Shown piece after piece: positions 1-9,065 of a DNA stretch of 64,000 nt (its first letter is position 1; each line of letters starts with the position of its first letter). Made by a program: the position numbers and the translations under genes. Below the pieces are notes generated by a model. The model ran no database searches, had not been told where the DNA came from, and saw only the letters and a program-made list of their open reading frames with translations. This DNA is from Roseiarcus sp963798015 (lineage in GTDB: Bacteria; Pseudomonadota; Alphaproteobacteria; Rhizobiales; Beijerinckiaceae), in NCBI GenBank assembly GCA_963798015.1, contig CAWCSA010000002.1, positions 372,001 to 436,000 of the forward strand, given 5' to 3'.

Positions 1-324
1 CGGCCCATCGTAAGCCGTCCCATCGAGGTAGAAGGAATAGCGCGAGCCGGCCTTGGCGGTGCCGCGCATGACGAAGGCGAGTGTCGTCGGGCGCATGTCG
101 CGCGCAACGAAGCTCAGGTCGACCCCATTCGCGGCGAGAGCGGCGGCCAGCGCTTCACCATTTCCGTCCGCGGAAAGGCGCGAGATGAAGGCGGTTGGAG
201 CGCCGAGCCGAGCCAACCCAATGGCTACATTGTAGGGCGAGCCGCCCAAGACCGCGTCATAGGCGTCAGGCTTGGCCGGATCGGGGATAAGATCGATCAG
301 CGCTTCGCCGGAGATCATGATCAT
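1..324 (-). CDS. PfkB-family carbohydrate kinase (fructokinase-like), 3' end outside the window
   Basis: ATP-dependent sugar kinase of the ribokinase/PfkB fold. The 108 codons visible start MIMISGEALIDLIP and include the N-terminal substrate-binding signature GGSPYNVAIGLARLG near residues 27-41, typical of fructokinases and 2-keto-3-deoxygluconate kinases. The ATP-binding C-terminus lies off the left edge. The ATG at 324 is preceded by a weak GGGA. It sits 36 bases downstream of the aldehyde dehydrogenase gene on the same strand, so it is probably the third gene of the leftward sugar-acid operon. The substrate cannot be fixed from this fragment; a keto-deoxy sugar acid is suggested only by context. 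Confidence 0.85.
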   Translation of the reverse strand, partial: MIMISGEALIDLIPDPAKPDAYDAVLGGSPYNVAIGLARLGAPTAFISRLSADGNGEALAAALAANGVDLSFVARDMRPTTLAFVMRGTAKAGSRYSFYLDGTAYDGP

Positions 325-360
325 CGTCGTTATCGTCCCAGCGAGCCGCTGCTCGTCCGC

Positions 361-1796
361 TCACGGCTGCGTGTAAGAAGTTTTCACGGTCGTATAGAAC
401 TCGGCCGCATAGCGTCCCTGTTCGCGCGGGCCGAGGTTTGAAGCCTTACGGCCGCCGAATGGCACGTGATAGTCGACGCCTGCCGTCGGCAGATTGACCA
501 TAGCCATGCCGGCTTCAACGTTGCGCTTGAAGTGGGAGGCGTGCTTCAGGCTCGTCGTGCAGATGCCGGCGCAGAGGCCGAACTCGGTATCGTTGGCGAT
601 CGCCAAGGCGTGATCGTAATCGTGGGCGGGGATCATTGCCGACACGGGTCCGAAGATCTCCTCGCGCGAGATGCGCATCGTGTTGTCGGCGTCAAGGAAG
701 AGGGCAGGGGCCATATAGAAGCCGGGAGTGGCTCGATTGAGCCGTTCGCCGCCGAGCGCTAGCTTCGCGCCTTCGCCCTGGCCAATCCCGATGTAGGACA
801 GGTCCTGCTCGAATTGTGATGCGTCGACCACCGGCCCGATGTGCGTTCCGGCTTTCAGCGCGTCGTCGACGACAAGCCCGCGCATCCGCTCCGTGAGCGC
901 ATCCGCGAAGCGCCGGTAAATCGGCTCCTCGACGATGATTCGCGACGACGCGGTGCAGCGCTGCCCAGTCGAGAAATAGGCGCCGTTGACCGCGCATTCG
1001 ACCGCATTCTTAAGATCCGCGTCGGCAAGCACGACGAGCGGATTTTGCCGCCCATTTCGAGCTGGAACCGGCGCATGGCTTTCGCGCAGGCAGCCGCGAC
1101 TTTGGCGCCCGTGGCGACCGAGCCTGTGAACGTAACCGCATCGACTTTCTTGTGCTCGAGGATGGCCTGGCCGACCACCGAGCCACGCCCGACGACGAGG
1201 TTGAACACGCCCTTCGGAACGCCGGCCCGGACGATGATCTCAGACAGCGCATGAGCGCAGCCGGGAACGAGATCCGCCGGCTTGAACACCACCGTGTTGC
1301 CATACGCGAGCGCCGGCGCGATCTTCCAGGAGGGGATCGCGAGCGGAAAGTTCCACGGCGCGATAATGCCGACGACACCAAGCGGCTCGCGCGTGATCTC
1401 GATGTCGATATTCGGCCGCACGCTGGCTAACTTCTCTCCCGCAATTCGCAACACTTCGCCAGCGAAGAAGTCGAAGATCTGTCCGGCTCGGGTGGCCTCG
1501 CCAATGCCCTCCGCGAGAGTCTTGCCTTCTTCACGCGAAAGCAGGCGCCCGAGCTCCTCGCGCCGAGCTAGAATCTCGGTCGAGGCTCGCAGCAGAATGT
1601 CATGCCGCTCCTGAGGCGTCGTACGCGACCAAGTGGGGAATGCGGCATGCGCGGCTTCGATCGCCGCGTTCGTTTGTGCGGCGTCGGCTTGCGAATATTC
1701 GCCGACGAGGTCGTTCGTGTTCGACGGATTGATGTCGCGAGTGACACTCGAGCCGTCGACCCATTCTCCGGCGATAAAGTTTTGGTGCGCGCCCAT
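361..1796 (-). pseudogene. Alpha-ketoglutarate-semialdehyde dehydrogenase family (ALDH), frameshifted
   Basis: NAD(P)-dependent aldehyde dehydrogenase resembling the 2,5-dioxopentanoate (alpha-KGSA) dehydrogenases that end oxidative pentose and hexarate pathways by making alpha-ketoglutarate. The N-terminal part (from ATG 1796) has the NAD-binding stretch IIAPWNFPLAIPSWK and the catalytic Glu in QLEMGGK. The C-terminal part has the catalytic Cys in GQRCTASSR. They lie in different frames. The break is at an A run in the coding strand (TTTT at 1043-1046): five A would give the expected GGKNPLVVLADADL, four are present. Corrected length is about 478 residues, normal for the family. As written, neither piece is a complete enzyme. 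Either a true pseudogene or a sequencing error; other homopolymer breaks in this window favour the latter. Confidence 0.85.
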
Positions 1797-1840
1797 GCTC
1801 TGTCCTTAAGTCATCAGCCAAATTTCTAGTGTGTGAGCGC

Positions 1841-3019
1841 CTAAATCAAGCCCCGTTTGGCAAGATTGCGCATCAGCGCTCCAACGCCGAATGTCCATCG
1901 TTCGCACTCTTCGCATGGCCGCATGCGATTGACGAGCCGGCCGAGTTTCTCCGCGCTGATCGTGACGATATCGCCTGTCTTGTGGGTGAAACCCATACCC
2001 GGAGCGCCGCGATCGGCCACGGGAGCGAACATCGTGCCGAGCAAAAGGACGAACCCATCCGGATAGGCGTGGCTCGCGCCGATCGTTTGGGCAGCGAGAT
2101 CGCTCGGGTCGCGGCTGATCTTGGACATCGACGAGCCGCCCTCGAGACGAAAGCCGTCCTCGCCTTCGACCACCAGTGAGACGGTTGCCTTTCGCACGTC
2201 GTCAAGCGTGAAGGTCTCATCGAAGAAGCGCAGAAAGGGGCCGATCGCGCAACTCGCGTTCTGGTCCTTGGCCTTGCCGAGCAGGAGCGCCGAGCGTCCC
2301 TCGAAGTCACGCAGATTGACGTCGTTTGCGAGCGTCGCGCCGACAATCGCCCCGCTGGAGGCGACCGCGAGCGCGATCTCGGGTTCGGGATTGTTCCAGA
2401 AGGAGGCTTTGTGGAACCCCGCGTCGTCCCCGGTTCCAACGGCTGACATCGGCTGACTCTTGGTGAACACTTCCGCGTCGGGGCCAATGCCGACTTCCAG
2501 ATATTGCGACCACGCGCCGGCCTTGACCAGCGCGTCCTTGAGCCGCATCGCCGCGGGCGAGCCCGGTTTGAGCGTGCTGAGATCGTCCCCCAGAACACTC
2601 ACGATCTCCTCACGCGCCTTCGCCGCGCCTTCACGGCTGCCCCGCGCGCGTTCTTCGATCACGCGCTCGAGCAGGGATTGCGCAAAGGTGACGCCCGCCG
2701 CCTTGATCGCCTGCAAATCGATGGGCGCAAGGAGATGGGGCGCGCCGGAAGCACGGCCGTCGTTCGCGGTGTGGGCGAGAATGTCGCTGAGCGCGCCGAG
2801 GCGCGGACCTTCCGCCGCACTCAGCGCCTGGGCAGGCGAGGGCGTTTCGCAAAGATCGCGCATGGTCGGAAACGCCGCGCTGATGTCGAAGACGCCGTTC
2901 TCCCTGATCGCGACGACCGAAGGGCCGCTAACGTCCGGGCGCCAAACGCGAGCCGCCAGAGCGCCGGCGAAGCCGTCTGCGGGCAGTGAGGTTTCCTCGC
3001 GTAAGTCGAGCATCGGCAT
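1841..3019 (-). CDS. Fumarylacetoacetate hydrolase (FAH)-fold family protein
   Basis: A 392-residue FAH-superfamily protein. The C-terminal half has the metal-binding signature EPEIALAVAS followed by NDVNLRDFEGRS, as in FAH-fold hydrolases and 2-keto-3-deoxy-sugar-acid dehydratases. The N-terminal half resembles the extra domain of sugar-acid FAH proteins. It is the first gene of a leftward operon with the KGSA dehydrogenase 44 bases downstream and is divergent from the GntR regulator. From context it may act as a dehydratase or hydrolase on a 2-keto-3-deoxy or 2,4-diketo-3-deoxy sugar acid, feeding the semialdehyde dehydrogenase. The family assignment is firm; the substrate is inference. Confidence 0.85.
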   Translation of the reverse strand: MPMLDLREETSLPADGFAGALAARVWRPDVSGPSVVAIRENGVFDISAAFPTMRDLCETPSPAQALSAAEGPRLGALSDILAHTANDGRASGAPHLLAPIDLQAIKAAGVTFAQSLLERVIEERARGSREGAAKAREEIVSVLGDDLSTLKPGSPAAMRLKDALVKAGAWSQYLEVGIGPDAEVFTKSQPMSAVGTGDDAGFHKASFWNNPEPEIALAVASSGAIVGATLANDVNLRDFEGRSALLLGKAKDQNASCAIGPFLRFFDETFTLDDVRKATVSLVVEGEDGFRLEGGSSMSKISRDPSDLAAQTIGASHAYPDGFVLLLGTMFAPVADRGAPGMGFTHKTGDIVTISAEKLGRLVNRMRPCEECERWTFGVGALMRNLAKRGLI

Positions 3020-3070
3020 AGGCGTCCTCTTGCGCGGCGTTTGAAGGATTGACGCGGCCGCGCCGCATCT

Positions 3071-3089
3071 CTAGCCTCTAACATGCTAG
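3071..3089. promoter_or_regulatory. Inverted repeat in the divergent promoter, possible GntR operator
   Basis: CTAGC and GCTAG form a perfect inverted repeat with a 9-base spacer in the short region between the divergent FAH and GntR genes. It overlaps the ATG proposed for the regulator. Autoregulation by FCD-type GntR proteins through a site in the divergent promoter is common, but the sequence does not match a known GntR operator consensus. The call rests only on symmetry and position. Confidence 0.3.
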
Positions 3090-3805
3090 TGGGAGGAGGC
3101 GAAGCGTCTCGCCTCGCTTTGAGCGGCGGACAGGATTTGACAAAAGGCGCCTATTCGAAGGCGGACGCCGTATACGGCGAATTGAAGGAAGCGATTCTCT
3201 CCGGCGCGCTCGAGCCGGGGAGCTTGATCGACAAGACGGGGTTGTGCGAAAAACTCCAAGTCTCCCGCTTTCCCGTTTCCGCCGCCGTCAGCCGCCTAGC
3301 CTACGATCGTCTGGTCGACGTCGCGCCGCAACACGGCTCGTTCGTCGCGCGGATTTCGCTCGATGACGCGCGCGAACGCCTGTTCATCCGCAGCGCGCTT
3401 GAGGGGGAGATCGCGGCTGAGGCCGCCCGGCGGATGAGCCGCGCCGACAAGGACGCGCTTGCAGCCAACCTCACGCAGCAAGTCGCCGCGGTCTCCGAGA
3501 AGGATCGAGCGACGTTTTACGGACTCGACCTGGCGTTCCACCAGATATTGACCGCCGGCTTAAGCATGGCGCGCTCCGCCGATGTGCTTGAGGCTCTGCG
3601 CGTCCATCTGGAAAGAACCCGCAGACTGACTATGTTAACAGCCGAACAACTTCGCGCGAGCCTGAACGAGCATACCGCGATCGTCGGTGCGATCGAGGCT
3701 GAAGATCCGACCGCGGCGTGCGACGCGATGAAGCAGCATCTCAGGATCACGGCCGCGCGGCTCGAGGATCTCGCGAAGAGACAGCCAGAACTTTTCTCCC
3801 TGTAA
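3083..3805 (+). CDS. GntR-family transcriptional regulator, FCD subfamily
   Basis: About 240 residues. A winged helix (roughly residues 25-90) contains the recognition-helix region LCEKLQVSRFPVSAAVSRL. An FCD ligand-binding domain follows, with the metal-ligand histidines expected in DLAFHQIL, NEHTAIVGAI and KQHLRI. FCD regulators sense organic or sugar acids, which fits the flanking catabolic genes. It precedes the UxaA-type dehydratase by 30 bases and is divergent from the FAH gene, so it probably controls both arms. The ATG at 3083 has no good Shine-Dalgarno and lies inside an inverted repeat, so a slightly later start is possible. Confidence 0.9.
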   Translation: MLVGGGEASRLALSGGQDLTKGAYSKADAVYGELKEAILSGALEPGSLIDKTGLCEKLQVSRFPVSAAVSRLAYDRLVDVAPQHGSFVARISLDDARERLFIRSALEGEIAAEAARRMSRADKDALAANLTQQVAAVSEKDRATFYGLDLAFHQILTAGLSMARSADVLEALRVHLERTRRLTMLTAEQLRASLNEHTAIVGAIEAEDPTAACDAMKQHLRITAARLEDLAKRQPELFSL

Positions 3806-3835
3806 GACAACCCTCCTAACCAAAAGACGACAATC

Positions 3836-5356
3836 ATGACCACGCCTCGCGCTCTGCGCCTCGATCCTTCAGACAACGTGATTATCGCGATCGATGACAT
3901 TTCAGCCGGAGCTGAACCGTCGGGAGGCGTTGTCGCTCGGCAGCGCGTTCCGAAGGGCCATAAAATGGCGGTGGTCCCAGTCAGAGAAGGCGCGGCGATC
4001 CGAAAGTTCGGACAGATCATTGGCTTTGCCTCCCGGCCGATCGTCGCAGGCGAATGGGTGCACGAGCACAATTGCGGGGTCAGAGAATTCGCGCGAGACT
4101 ATCATTTTGGCGAGGACACGCGCCGCGAGAACATCCTGCCCGTTGAGGAGCAGCCGACCTTTCAGGGCTTCCACCGTGCAAACGGCAAGGTCGGGACGCG
4201 CAACTATCTCGCTGTGCTGACCTCGGTGAATTGCTCCGCGACCGTCGCGCGACTGATCGCGAAGGAGGTCGAACGGTCAGACATGCTCGCCGACTACCCG
4301 AATGTCGATGGCATCATCCCGCTCGTCCACGGCACCGGTTGCGGAATCGCCGCCAAGGGCGAGGGATTCGACGCACTCATGCGCACGCAATGGGGTTACG
4401 CGGGAAACCCCAACATTGGCGCGGCCCTGATGGTGGGGCTCGGCTGTGAAGTGTTTCAGATCGGCCGGATGAAGGAGGAATATGGGATCGTCGAAAGCAA
4501 TTCGTTCCACAGCTTGACGATCCAGGCGACGGGTGGAACACGCAAAACGGTTGCGGCCGGCGTCGAGCACATCCGCACTATGCTGCCGGCCCTCAACAGC
4601 GTTGAGCGAGCGCCAGCACCGGCGAGCGAACTGATGCTCGCGCTTCAATGCGGCGGCTCGGACGGCTATTCGGGCATCACCGCCAATCCCGCGCTCGGCG
4701 CCGCGGTCGACATCCTGGTGCGAAACGGCGGCACCGCGATTCTCTCGGAGACGCCGGAGATCTACGGGGCCGAGCATTTGCTGACGCGGCGCGCCGCGAC
4801 GCCCGAAATCGGTCACAAGCTCGTCGAACGTATCCGTTGGTGGGAAGATTATTGCGCGCGCAACGGCGGAGAGATGAACAATAATCCCTCGCCCGGAAAC
4901 AAGGCCGGAGGCTTGACGACCATCCTCGAGAAGTCGCTGGGCGCGGCCGCGAAGGGCGGCACGACGGCGCTCAACGAAGTCTATGAATACGCCCAGCCGG
5001 TCACCGCCAAGGGCTTCGTGTTCATGGATACGCCGGGCTACGATCCGGTGTCCGCAACAGGGCAAGTCGCCGGCGGCGCCAACGTCCTCTGCTTCACCAC
5101 CGGGCGCGGATCGGCTTATGGCTGCAAGCCGACGCCGTCGGTCAAGCTGGCCACCAATAATGACACGTACCGCAGGATGATCGAGGACATGGACATCAAT
5201 TGCGGCGACGTCCTTGACGGCGTCTCGATCGCCGACAAAGGTGAGGAGATATTCGACAAGGTTCTCGCGGTCGCATCGGGCGAGCGGACCAAGTCGGAAC
5301 TTCTGGGATACGGCGATGCGGAATTCGCCCCCTGGCAAATCGGAGCGACGATGTGA
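3836..5356 (+). CDS. UxaA-family dehydratase (altronate/galactarate dehydratase type)
   Basis: A full-length 506-residue protein, the size of altronate dehydratase UxaA and galactarate dehydratase GarD. The N-terminal SAF domain (about residues 10-95) carries GHKMAVVPVREGAAIRKFGQ. The central and C-terminal catalytic part shows NYLAVLTSVNCSATVAR, HGTGCGI, QCGGSDGYSGITANP and FTTGRGSAYGCKPTPS, the usual conserved blocks with the cysteines that bind iron in this family. It would remove water from a six-carbon sugar acid to give a 2-keto-3-deoxy acid. It lies between the GntR regulator and a HAD phosphatase in the rightward operon. Altronate and galactarate cannot be told apart here, though a GarD-like role suits the nearby semialdehyde dehydrogenase. 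Confidence 0.9.
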   Translation: MTTPRALRLDPSDNVIIAIDDISAGAEPSGGVVARQRVPKGHKMAVVPVREGAAIRKFGQIIGFASRPIVAGEWVHEHNCGVREFARDYHFGEDTRRENILPVEEQPTFQGFHRANGKVGTRNYLAVLTSVNCSATVARLIAKEVERSDMLADYPNVDGIIPLVHGTGCGIAAKGEGFDALMRTQWGYAGNPNIGAALMVGLGCEVFQIGRMKEEYGIVESNSFHSLTIQATGGTRKTVAAGVEHIRTMLPALNSVERAPAPASELMLALQCGGSDGYSGITANPALGAAVDILVRNGGTAILSETPEIYGAEHLLTRRAATPEIGHKLVERIRWWEDYCARNGGEMNNNPSPGNKAGGLTTILEKSLGAAAKGGTTALNEVYEYAQPVTAKGFVFMDTPGYDPVSATGQVAGGANVLCFTTGRGSAYGCKPTPSVKLATNNDTYRRMIEDMDINCGDVLDGVSIADKGEEIFDKVLAVASGERTKSELLGYGDAEFAPWQIGATM

Positions 5357-5435
5357 GGGGAGTGATCCCCTTGCGGATCGACGGCGCGAGGATATCGGGA
5401 ACGCCAATCCGGATGCGCCGGAGGCGCCTGGCGAA

Positions 5436-6119
5436 ATGAAAACCGCTCTGCTGTTCGATCTCGACGGAACGCTTGTGGACAGCGACCCCGAGCATCTTGT
5501 CGCGTTCCAGCGCGTGTTTGCGCCGCACGGAATTGAGCTCGATCATGTCGAGTACGCCGCGAAGATCATGGGCGCTTCCAACGACCTGATTGCGAGTCGC
5601 TACCTTGCGCATTTGTCGCCCGTCGAGCAGGCCGCGACCCTGGACGCCAAGGAAGCGGATTACCGAGATAATTTGGGCGCGCTCGAGCCTATTCTTGGTG
5701 TTCTCGCGCTGCTCGACTTTGCCGACCGGCGCGGCCTTAAGCGCGCAGTCGTCACCAACGCGCCGCGCGCCAATGCCGAGAAGGTTCTCGCGGCGTTGGG
5801 GATCGGACAACGTTTGCCGATCCTGGTGATCGGCGGGGAGCTTGCTCGCTCCAAGCCCGATCCCCTGCCTTATCTGACGGCGCTCAAACGCACGGACGCG
5901 TCGGCGGCGCATTCTGTCGCCTTCGAGGACTCGCTGTCGGGGGTTCGCGCCGCTGCGGCCGCGGGCCTTGCTGTGGTGGGCATGATGACGACGCTTGATT
6001 CGCGAACCCTGATCGAGGCGGGCGCGACATTCGCGGCCAGCAATTTCACCGATCCGCGTATCTTCGAACTGATTGAAACGCGCCTGAATTCCGGCGCTGA
6101 AGAAGGGGCAAAAGCTTGA
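5436..6119 (+). CDS. HAD-superfamily phosphatase (beta-phosphoglucomutase-like)
   Basis: A 227-residue HAD hydrolase with a C1 cap. Motif I is LLFDLDGTLVDSD at the N-terminus, motif II the Thr in VVTNAPRAN, and motifs III/IV the Lys in RSKPDPLPYL and the acidic VAFEDSLSGVRAA. The ATG at 5436 gives motif I its usual distance from the N-terminus. The same frame is open further upstream, into the end of the dehydratase gene, but that extension is unlikely to be translated. Its stop overlaps the TTG start of the next gene. It probably dephosphorylates a sugar phosphate or a toxic side product of the pathway; the substrate is unknown. Confidence 0.88.
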   Translation: MKTALLFDLDGTLVDSDPEHLVAFQRVFAPHGIELDHVEYAAKIMGASNDLIASRYLAHLSPVEQAATLDAKEADYRDNLGALEPILGVLALLDFADRRGLKRAVVTNAPRANAEKVLAALGIGQRLPILVIGGELARSKPDPLPYLTALKRTDASAAHSVAFEDSLSGVRAAAAAGLAVVGMMTTLDSRTLIEAGATFAASNFTDPRIFELIETRLNSGAEEGAKA

Positions 6120-7102
6120 GACTGGCGCAATTCATCGACGAGAACGGGAAGCGAGCGCTTGCGGTTACCGCGCGCGGCGAAAGCCGGTTGGTCAAAGGCG
6201 CGCGCACGACTGTCGACCTCGCGCGTCAGGCGATCGCCGAGGGTGCGTCGTTCCGCAAGCTCATTGCGGATCGAGGAGTGGGCAAGCCGGTCGATCTCGC
6301 TCGGGCCTTGAAAGAGCGGCGTGTGCTCGCCCCGATCGACCACAAGGATCCAGCGCATGTTGTCGTTACCGGAACGGGCCTCACGCATCTGGGTTCGGCT
6401 GAAGGACGCGACAAAATGCACAAGGACCTCGCCGATCCGTCCAAGCTCACAGACTCGATGCGCATGTTCAAAATGGGCCTCGAAGGCGGCAAGCCAGCCA
6501 AGAGCGAGACCGGCGCCCAGCCCGAATGGTTTTACAAGGGCGACGGTTCATCGCTCGCCGCTCCCGGGGGCGATCTTCCCAGTCCTGCTTTCGCGCTCGA
6601 CGGCGGCGAAGAGCCGGAGATCGTTGGCATCTACCTGATCGATGAGGTCGGTTTGCCCGTTCGTGTCGGGTTCGCGCTCGGCAACGAGTTCTCCGACCAC
6701 ATCACCGAGCGGCAGAACTATCTTTGGCTTGCGCATTCAAAGCTCAGGCCCGCAAGCGTTGGTCCGGAACTGTTGGTCGGCGATCTGCCTGCGGACATCA
6801 ACGGCATGTCGCGCATCAGGCGGGGCAAGGAAGTCATCTGGGAAAAGCCGTTTCTGTCGGGTGAACAGAACATGGCGCATTCGATCGCCAATCTCGAGGC
6901 GCACCATTTCAAGTATGGCTTGTTCCGCCGTCCGGGCGATGTCCATGTCCATTTCTTCGGCACCGCCACGCTGTCCTTCAGCGACGGGGTGAAGACGCAG
7001 AAAGGCGACGTGTTCGAGATCGAGTCCGAGACCTTCGGCCTTCCCCTCCGCAATCGGCTTACTCTTGAGAAAGCGGCGAAAGCGCGGGTGCGGGCGCTTT
7101 AG
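6116..7102 (+). CDS. gguC: GguC / AraD1 family protein (FAH-fold sugar-acid dehydratase-like)
   Basis: A 328-residue protein of the GguC/AraD1 family, related in fold to FAH. Conserved blocks include VTGTGLTHLGSAEGRDKMHK, the metal-site motif EEPEIVGIYLID and GNEFSDHITER. The start is a TTG that overlaps the TGA of the HAD gene (TTGA), with a strong AGAAGGGGC Shine-Dalgarno just upstream, so translation is coupled. Relatives sit in arabinose/galactose ABC operons and in 2-keto-3-deoxy-arabonate pathways. With the other FAH-fold protein in the divergent operon it gives two candidate keto-deoxy-acid dehydratases. The exact reaction is not determined by sequence. Confidence 0.85.
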   Translation: MRLAQFIDENGKRALAVTARGESRLVKGARTTVDLARQAIAEGASFRKLIADRGVGKPVDLARALKERRVLAPIDHKDPAHVVVTGTGLTHLGSAEGRDKMHKDLADPSKLTDSMRMFKMGLEGGKPAKSETGAQPEWFYKGDGSSLAAPGGDLPSPAFALDGGEEPEIVGIYLIDEVGLPVRVGFALGNEFSDHITERQNYLWLAHSKLRPASVGPELLVGDLPADINGMSRIRRGKEVIWEKPFLSGEQNMAHSIANLEAHHFKYGLFRRPGDVHVHFFGTATLSFSDGVKTQKGDVFEIESETFGLPLRNRLTLEKAAKARVRAL

Positions 7103-7104
7103 CG

Positions 7105-7135
7105 CGCCTTCAGCAATTTTGCGCGCGTGAAGGCG
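7105..7135 (+). terminator. Stem-loop after gguC, probable terminator
   Basis: CGCCTTCA pairs perfectly with TGAAGGCG across a 15-base loop, three bases after the gguC stop, between convergent genes. The tail after the stem is only ATTTC, so termination would be weak or factor-assisted. A T5 tract follows about 20 bases further on. Confidence 0.45.
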
Positions 7136-7205
7136 ATTTCAAAGGCTTAGGCCTGTTTTTCTGCAACTCGAATCGTCGCGCGCTTGGTTGCGGCCCTTAC
7201 AGCTC

Positions 7206-7715
7206 TCAGGGTTGAGCCTCGTCTGCGGCGACGCGCGCCTCCTCCAGAGCGGACGGCTCATCGCCAGCAGGCGGGGCGGTGAAGGTCAGCGCCTTGGGCG
7301 GGACAGGCAGGGCGAGCGGCGGCGCGTCAGCCGGTCGGCGGGTCGACGGTCTCCCTCTCCCCAGTTCATGGTAGCGGTCGAGCGCTGCAATGATCTGCAA
7401 ATAGGTCGCGACCGCCTTCAGTTCGCCGAGTTCGACCGCAGCCTCGGCAAGTCTCAGCGCCGTTATCAGCCGCGCGACCTGCACCTGGGCAAAACGCTCT
7501 GGCTCGTCGAGCCGCCGTTCGGCGAGCGCCCGGTCGATTTCGCGCCGGACCGTCGCGACGCTGGTGCGCACTATTTTTGCGATCTGATTGTAAGTGTAGC
7601 CCGACGCCAGCAAGTCGAAAGAGCGCTCCCGCCGCGCGATCCGGGTCGCACGCCGCGCGCGGCGTTGGGCTCGAAGATCACGGGCGGGCGTCGAAGGTGT
7701 GGGATCGTCAGTCAT
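7206..7715 (-). CDS. Hypothetical protein with helix-turn-helix (sigma-70 region 4-like)
   Basis: About 169 residues starting MTDDPTPST; this ATG has GGAGA six bases upstream, better than the ATG 18 bases earlier. An arginine-rich N-terminus (RAQRRARRATRIARRERSF) precedes a helix-turn-helix-like segment, SGYTYNQIAKIVRTSVATVR, at about residues 39-58. The C-terminal third is proline/alanine-rich and probably disordered. It may bind DNA like small phage-terminase or resolvase-type HTH proteins, but no specific role can be assigned. It stands alone, convergent with gguC. Confidence 0.6.
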   Translation of the reverse strand: MTDDPTPSTPARDLRAQRRARRATRIARRERSFDLLASGYTYNQIAKIVRTSVATVRREIDRALAERRLDEPERFAQVQVARLITALRLAEAAVELGELKAVATYLQIIAALDRYHELGRGRPSTRRPADAPPLALPVPPKALTFTAPPAGDEPSALEEARVAADEAQP

Positions 7716-8078
7716 GGGGCTCTCCGGTGCCAATGCGGTGAAACGGAAATATTACACCGTATTCTGCTTTATGGAAATGATTTGTTTTTTGGTTATGCCC
7801 GTAACAGATTGATAAGTTGATGTAATTGTCATAAATTCAGGTTTGGAATTGAGCGCATTTTTCCGCGTACAGGTGAGCCCCCGCCGAGACTCCTAGTCAA
7901 GGGCTGCCAAGCGACTTCACGATCCAGAGCGACCGCAGGCGATAAAAGGGGTGGAGTGCGCTGGGCGGCATGAGAGAACATTCGCCGCGAGCCCGGCAAG
8001 GTCAGATGCCTGGAGGCTGCCCCGAGCCCCTCCGTCGTTCATGCGGCGGCCAGCCCCGGACGCAGGAGTAGCAGGAGT
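7716..8078. other. Intergenic region, AT-rich, divergent promoters
   Basis: A gap of about 360 bases between the divergent HTH gene and the aldo/keto reductase. Bases 7740-7850 are clearly richer in A/T than the surroundings (TTTGTTTTTTGG, ATAAGTTGATG) and probably hold promoter elements. GGAGTAGCAGGAGT directly precedes the reductase ATG as its ribosome-binding site. No coding potential, RNA gene or repeat was recognised. Confidence 0.5.
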
Positions 8079-9026
8079 ATGAGCATGGAAACCCTTGATA
8101 CGCTTCGCTACACAAAGATCCCGCTCAACAATGGATCCGGCGCCATGCCCGCGGTCGGGTTTGGCACCCTCATCCCCGATCCTGTCGCGACCAAACAGGC
8201 GGTGAAGACCGCCTTGGAAGTCGGATTCCGACATTTCGATTGTGCTGAACGTTATCGCAATGAAGAAGCGATCGGCGAGGCGATGCAAGAAATGTTCAAG
8301 GCGGCCCCGATCCGGCGGGAGGACGTCTTCGTCACCACGAAGCTCTGGAACACCAATCATCGTCCGGAGCGGGTGAAGCCCGCCTTTGACGCCAGCCGCC
8401 GGCGGCTGCAACTCGACACGGTCGATTGTTACCTGATCCACACCCCCTTTGCCTTTCGGCCCGGCGACGATCAGGACCCTAGGGACGAGCGCGATCAGGT
8501 TATCTATGATTCCGGAGTGACGTTGGTCGAGACGTGGCGAGCACTCGAGCGCCTTGTGGACGAGGGCAAATGCAAGTCGATCGGCTTGTCAGATGTTACC
8601 TTGGATCATCTGCGCGAAATCGTCGCCGCCGCGAGGATCAAGCCCGCAGTGGCGCAAGTCGAGTGCCATCCGTATTTCCCGCAATGGGACCTGGTCGAAT
8701 TTTGTCGGGAAAATGGGATTGTCGTGCAAGCGGGCGCGCCGTTGGGACATGGCATGGATCCGAAAGTTCTAGACGACCCTGTGATCACAGCCATCGCACG
8801 GCGCGCCCACAAGACGCCTGCTCAAGTTGCGCTTGCTTGGGCCGTACAACGTGGCACTGCGTTTCTAGTCACCTCTCGCACGGCTACCCGTATTCAGGAG
8901 AACTTTGACATTTCCAGCCTGCCCGAAGACGCGATGCGGGAGATTCGCCATGGCATCACGACGAACGTTCGGCGCAACCCTGTGGTGGAAACCGGCGTGC
9001 CTGGCTTCATTCCCCGGACTCGTTGA
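8079..9026 (+). CDS. Aldo/keto reductase
   Basis: A 315-residue NADPH-dependent aldo/keto reductase. The catalytic tetrad is visible: Asp54 and Tyr59 in HFDCAERYRNE, Lys88 in FVTTKLWNTNH and His121 in CYLIHTPF. The N-terminal beta-hairpin KIPLNNGSGAMPAVGFGT is typical of the AKR barrel, and the cofactor-side segment is FLVTSRTATRIQENFD. The length matches the family. It should reduce aldehydes or ketoses to alcohols in the cytoplasm. It stands alone between an AT-rich promoter region and a strong stem-loop, so it is probably monocistronic. The substrate is not predictable. Confidence 0.9.
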   Translation: MSMETLDTLRYTKIPLNNGSGAMPAVGFGTLIPDPVATKQAVKTALEVGFRHFDCAERYRNEEAIGEAMQEMFKAAPIRREDVFVTTKLWNTNHRPERVKPAFDASRRRLQLDTVDCYLIHTPFAFRPGDDQDPRDERDQVIYDSGVTLVETWRALERLVDEGKCKSIGLSDVTLDHLREIVAAARIKPAVAQVECHPYFPQWDLVEFCRENGIVVQAGAPLGHGMDPKVLDDPVITAIARRAHKTPAQVALAWAVQRGTAFLVTSRTATRIQENFDISSLPEDAMREIRHGITTNVRRNPVVETGVPGFIPRTR

Positions 9027-9065
9027 ACTGAATGCGACGAACAGCGGCGCGAATGCTGCCAAAAA

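Noticed and set aside
4277..5407. Minus-strand open frame of 376 codons opposite the UxaA-type gene
   Set aside because: A shadow of a high-GC coding region; no recognisable domain and no ribosome-binding site.
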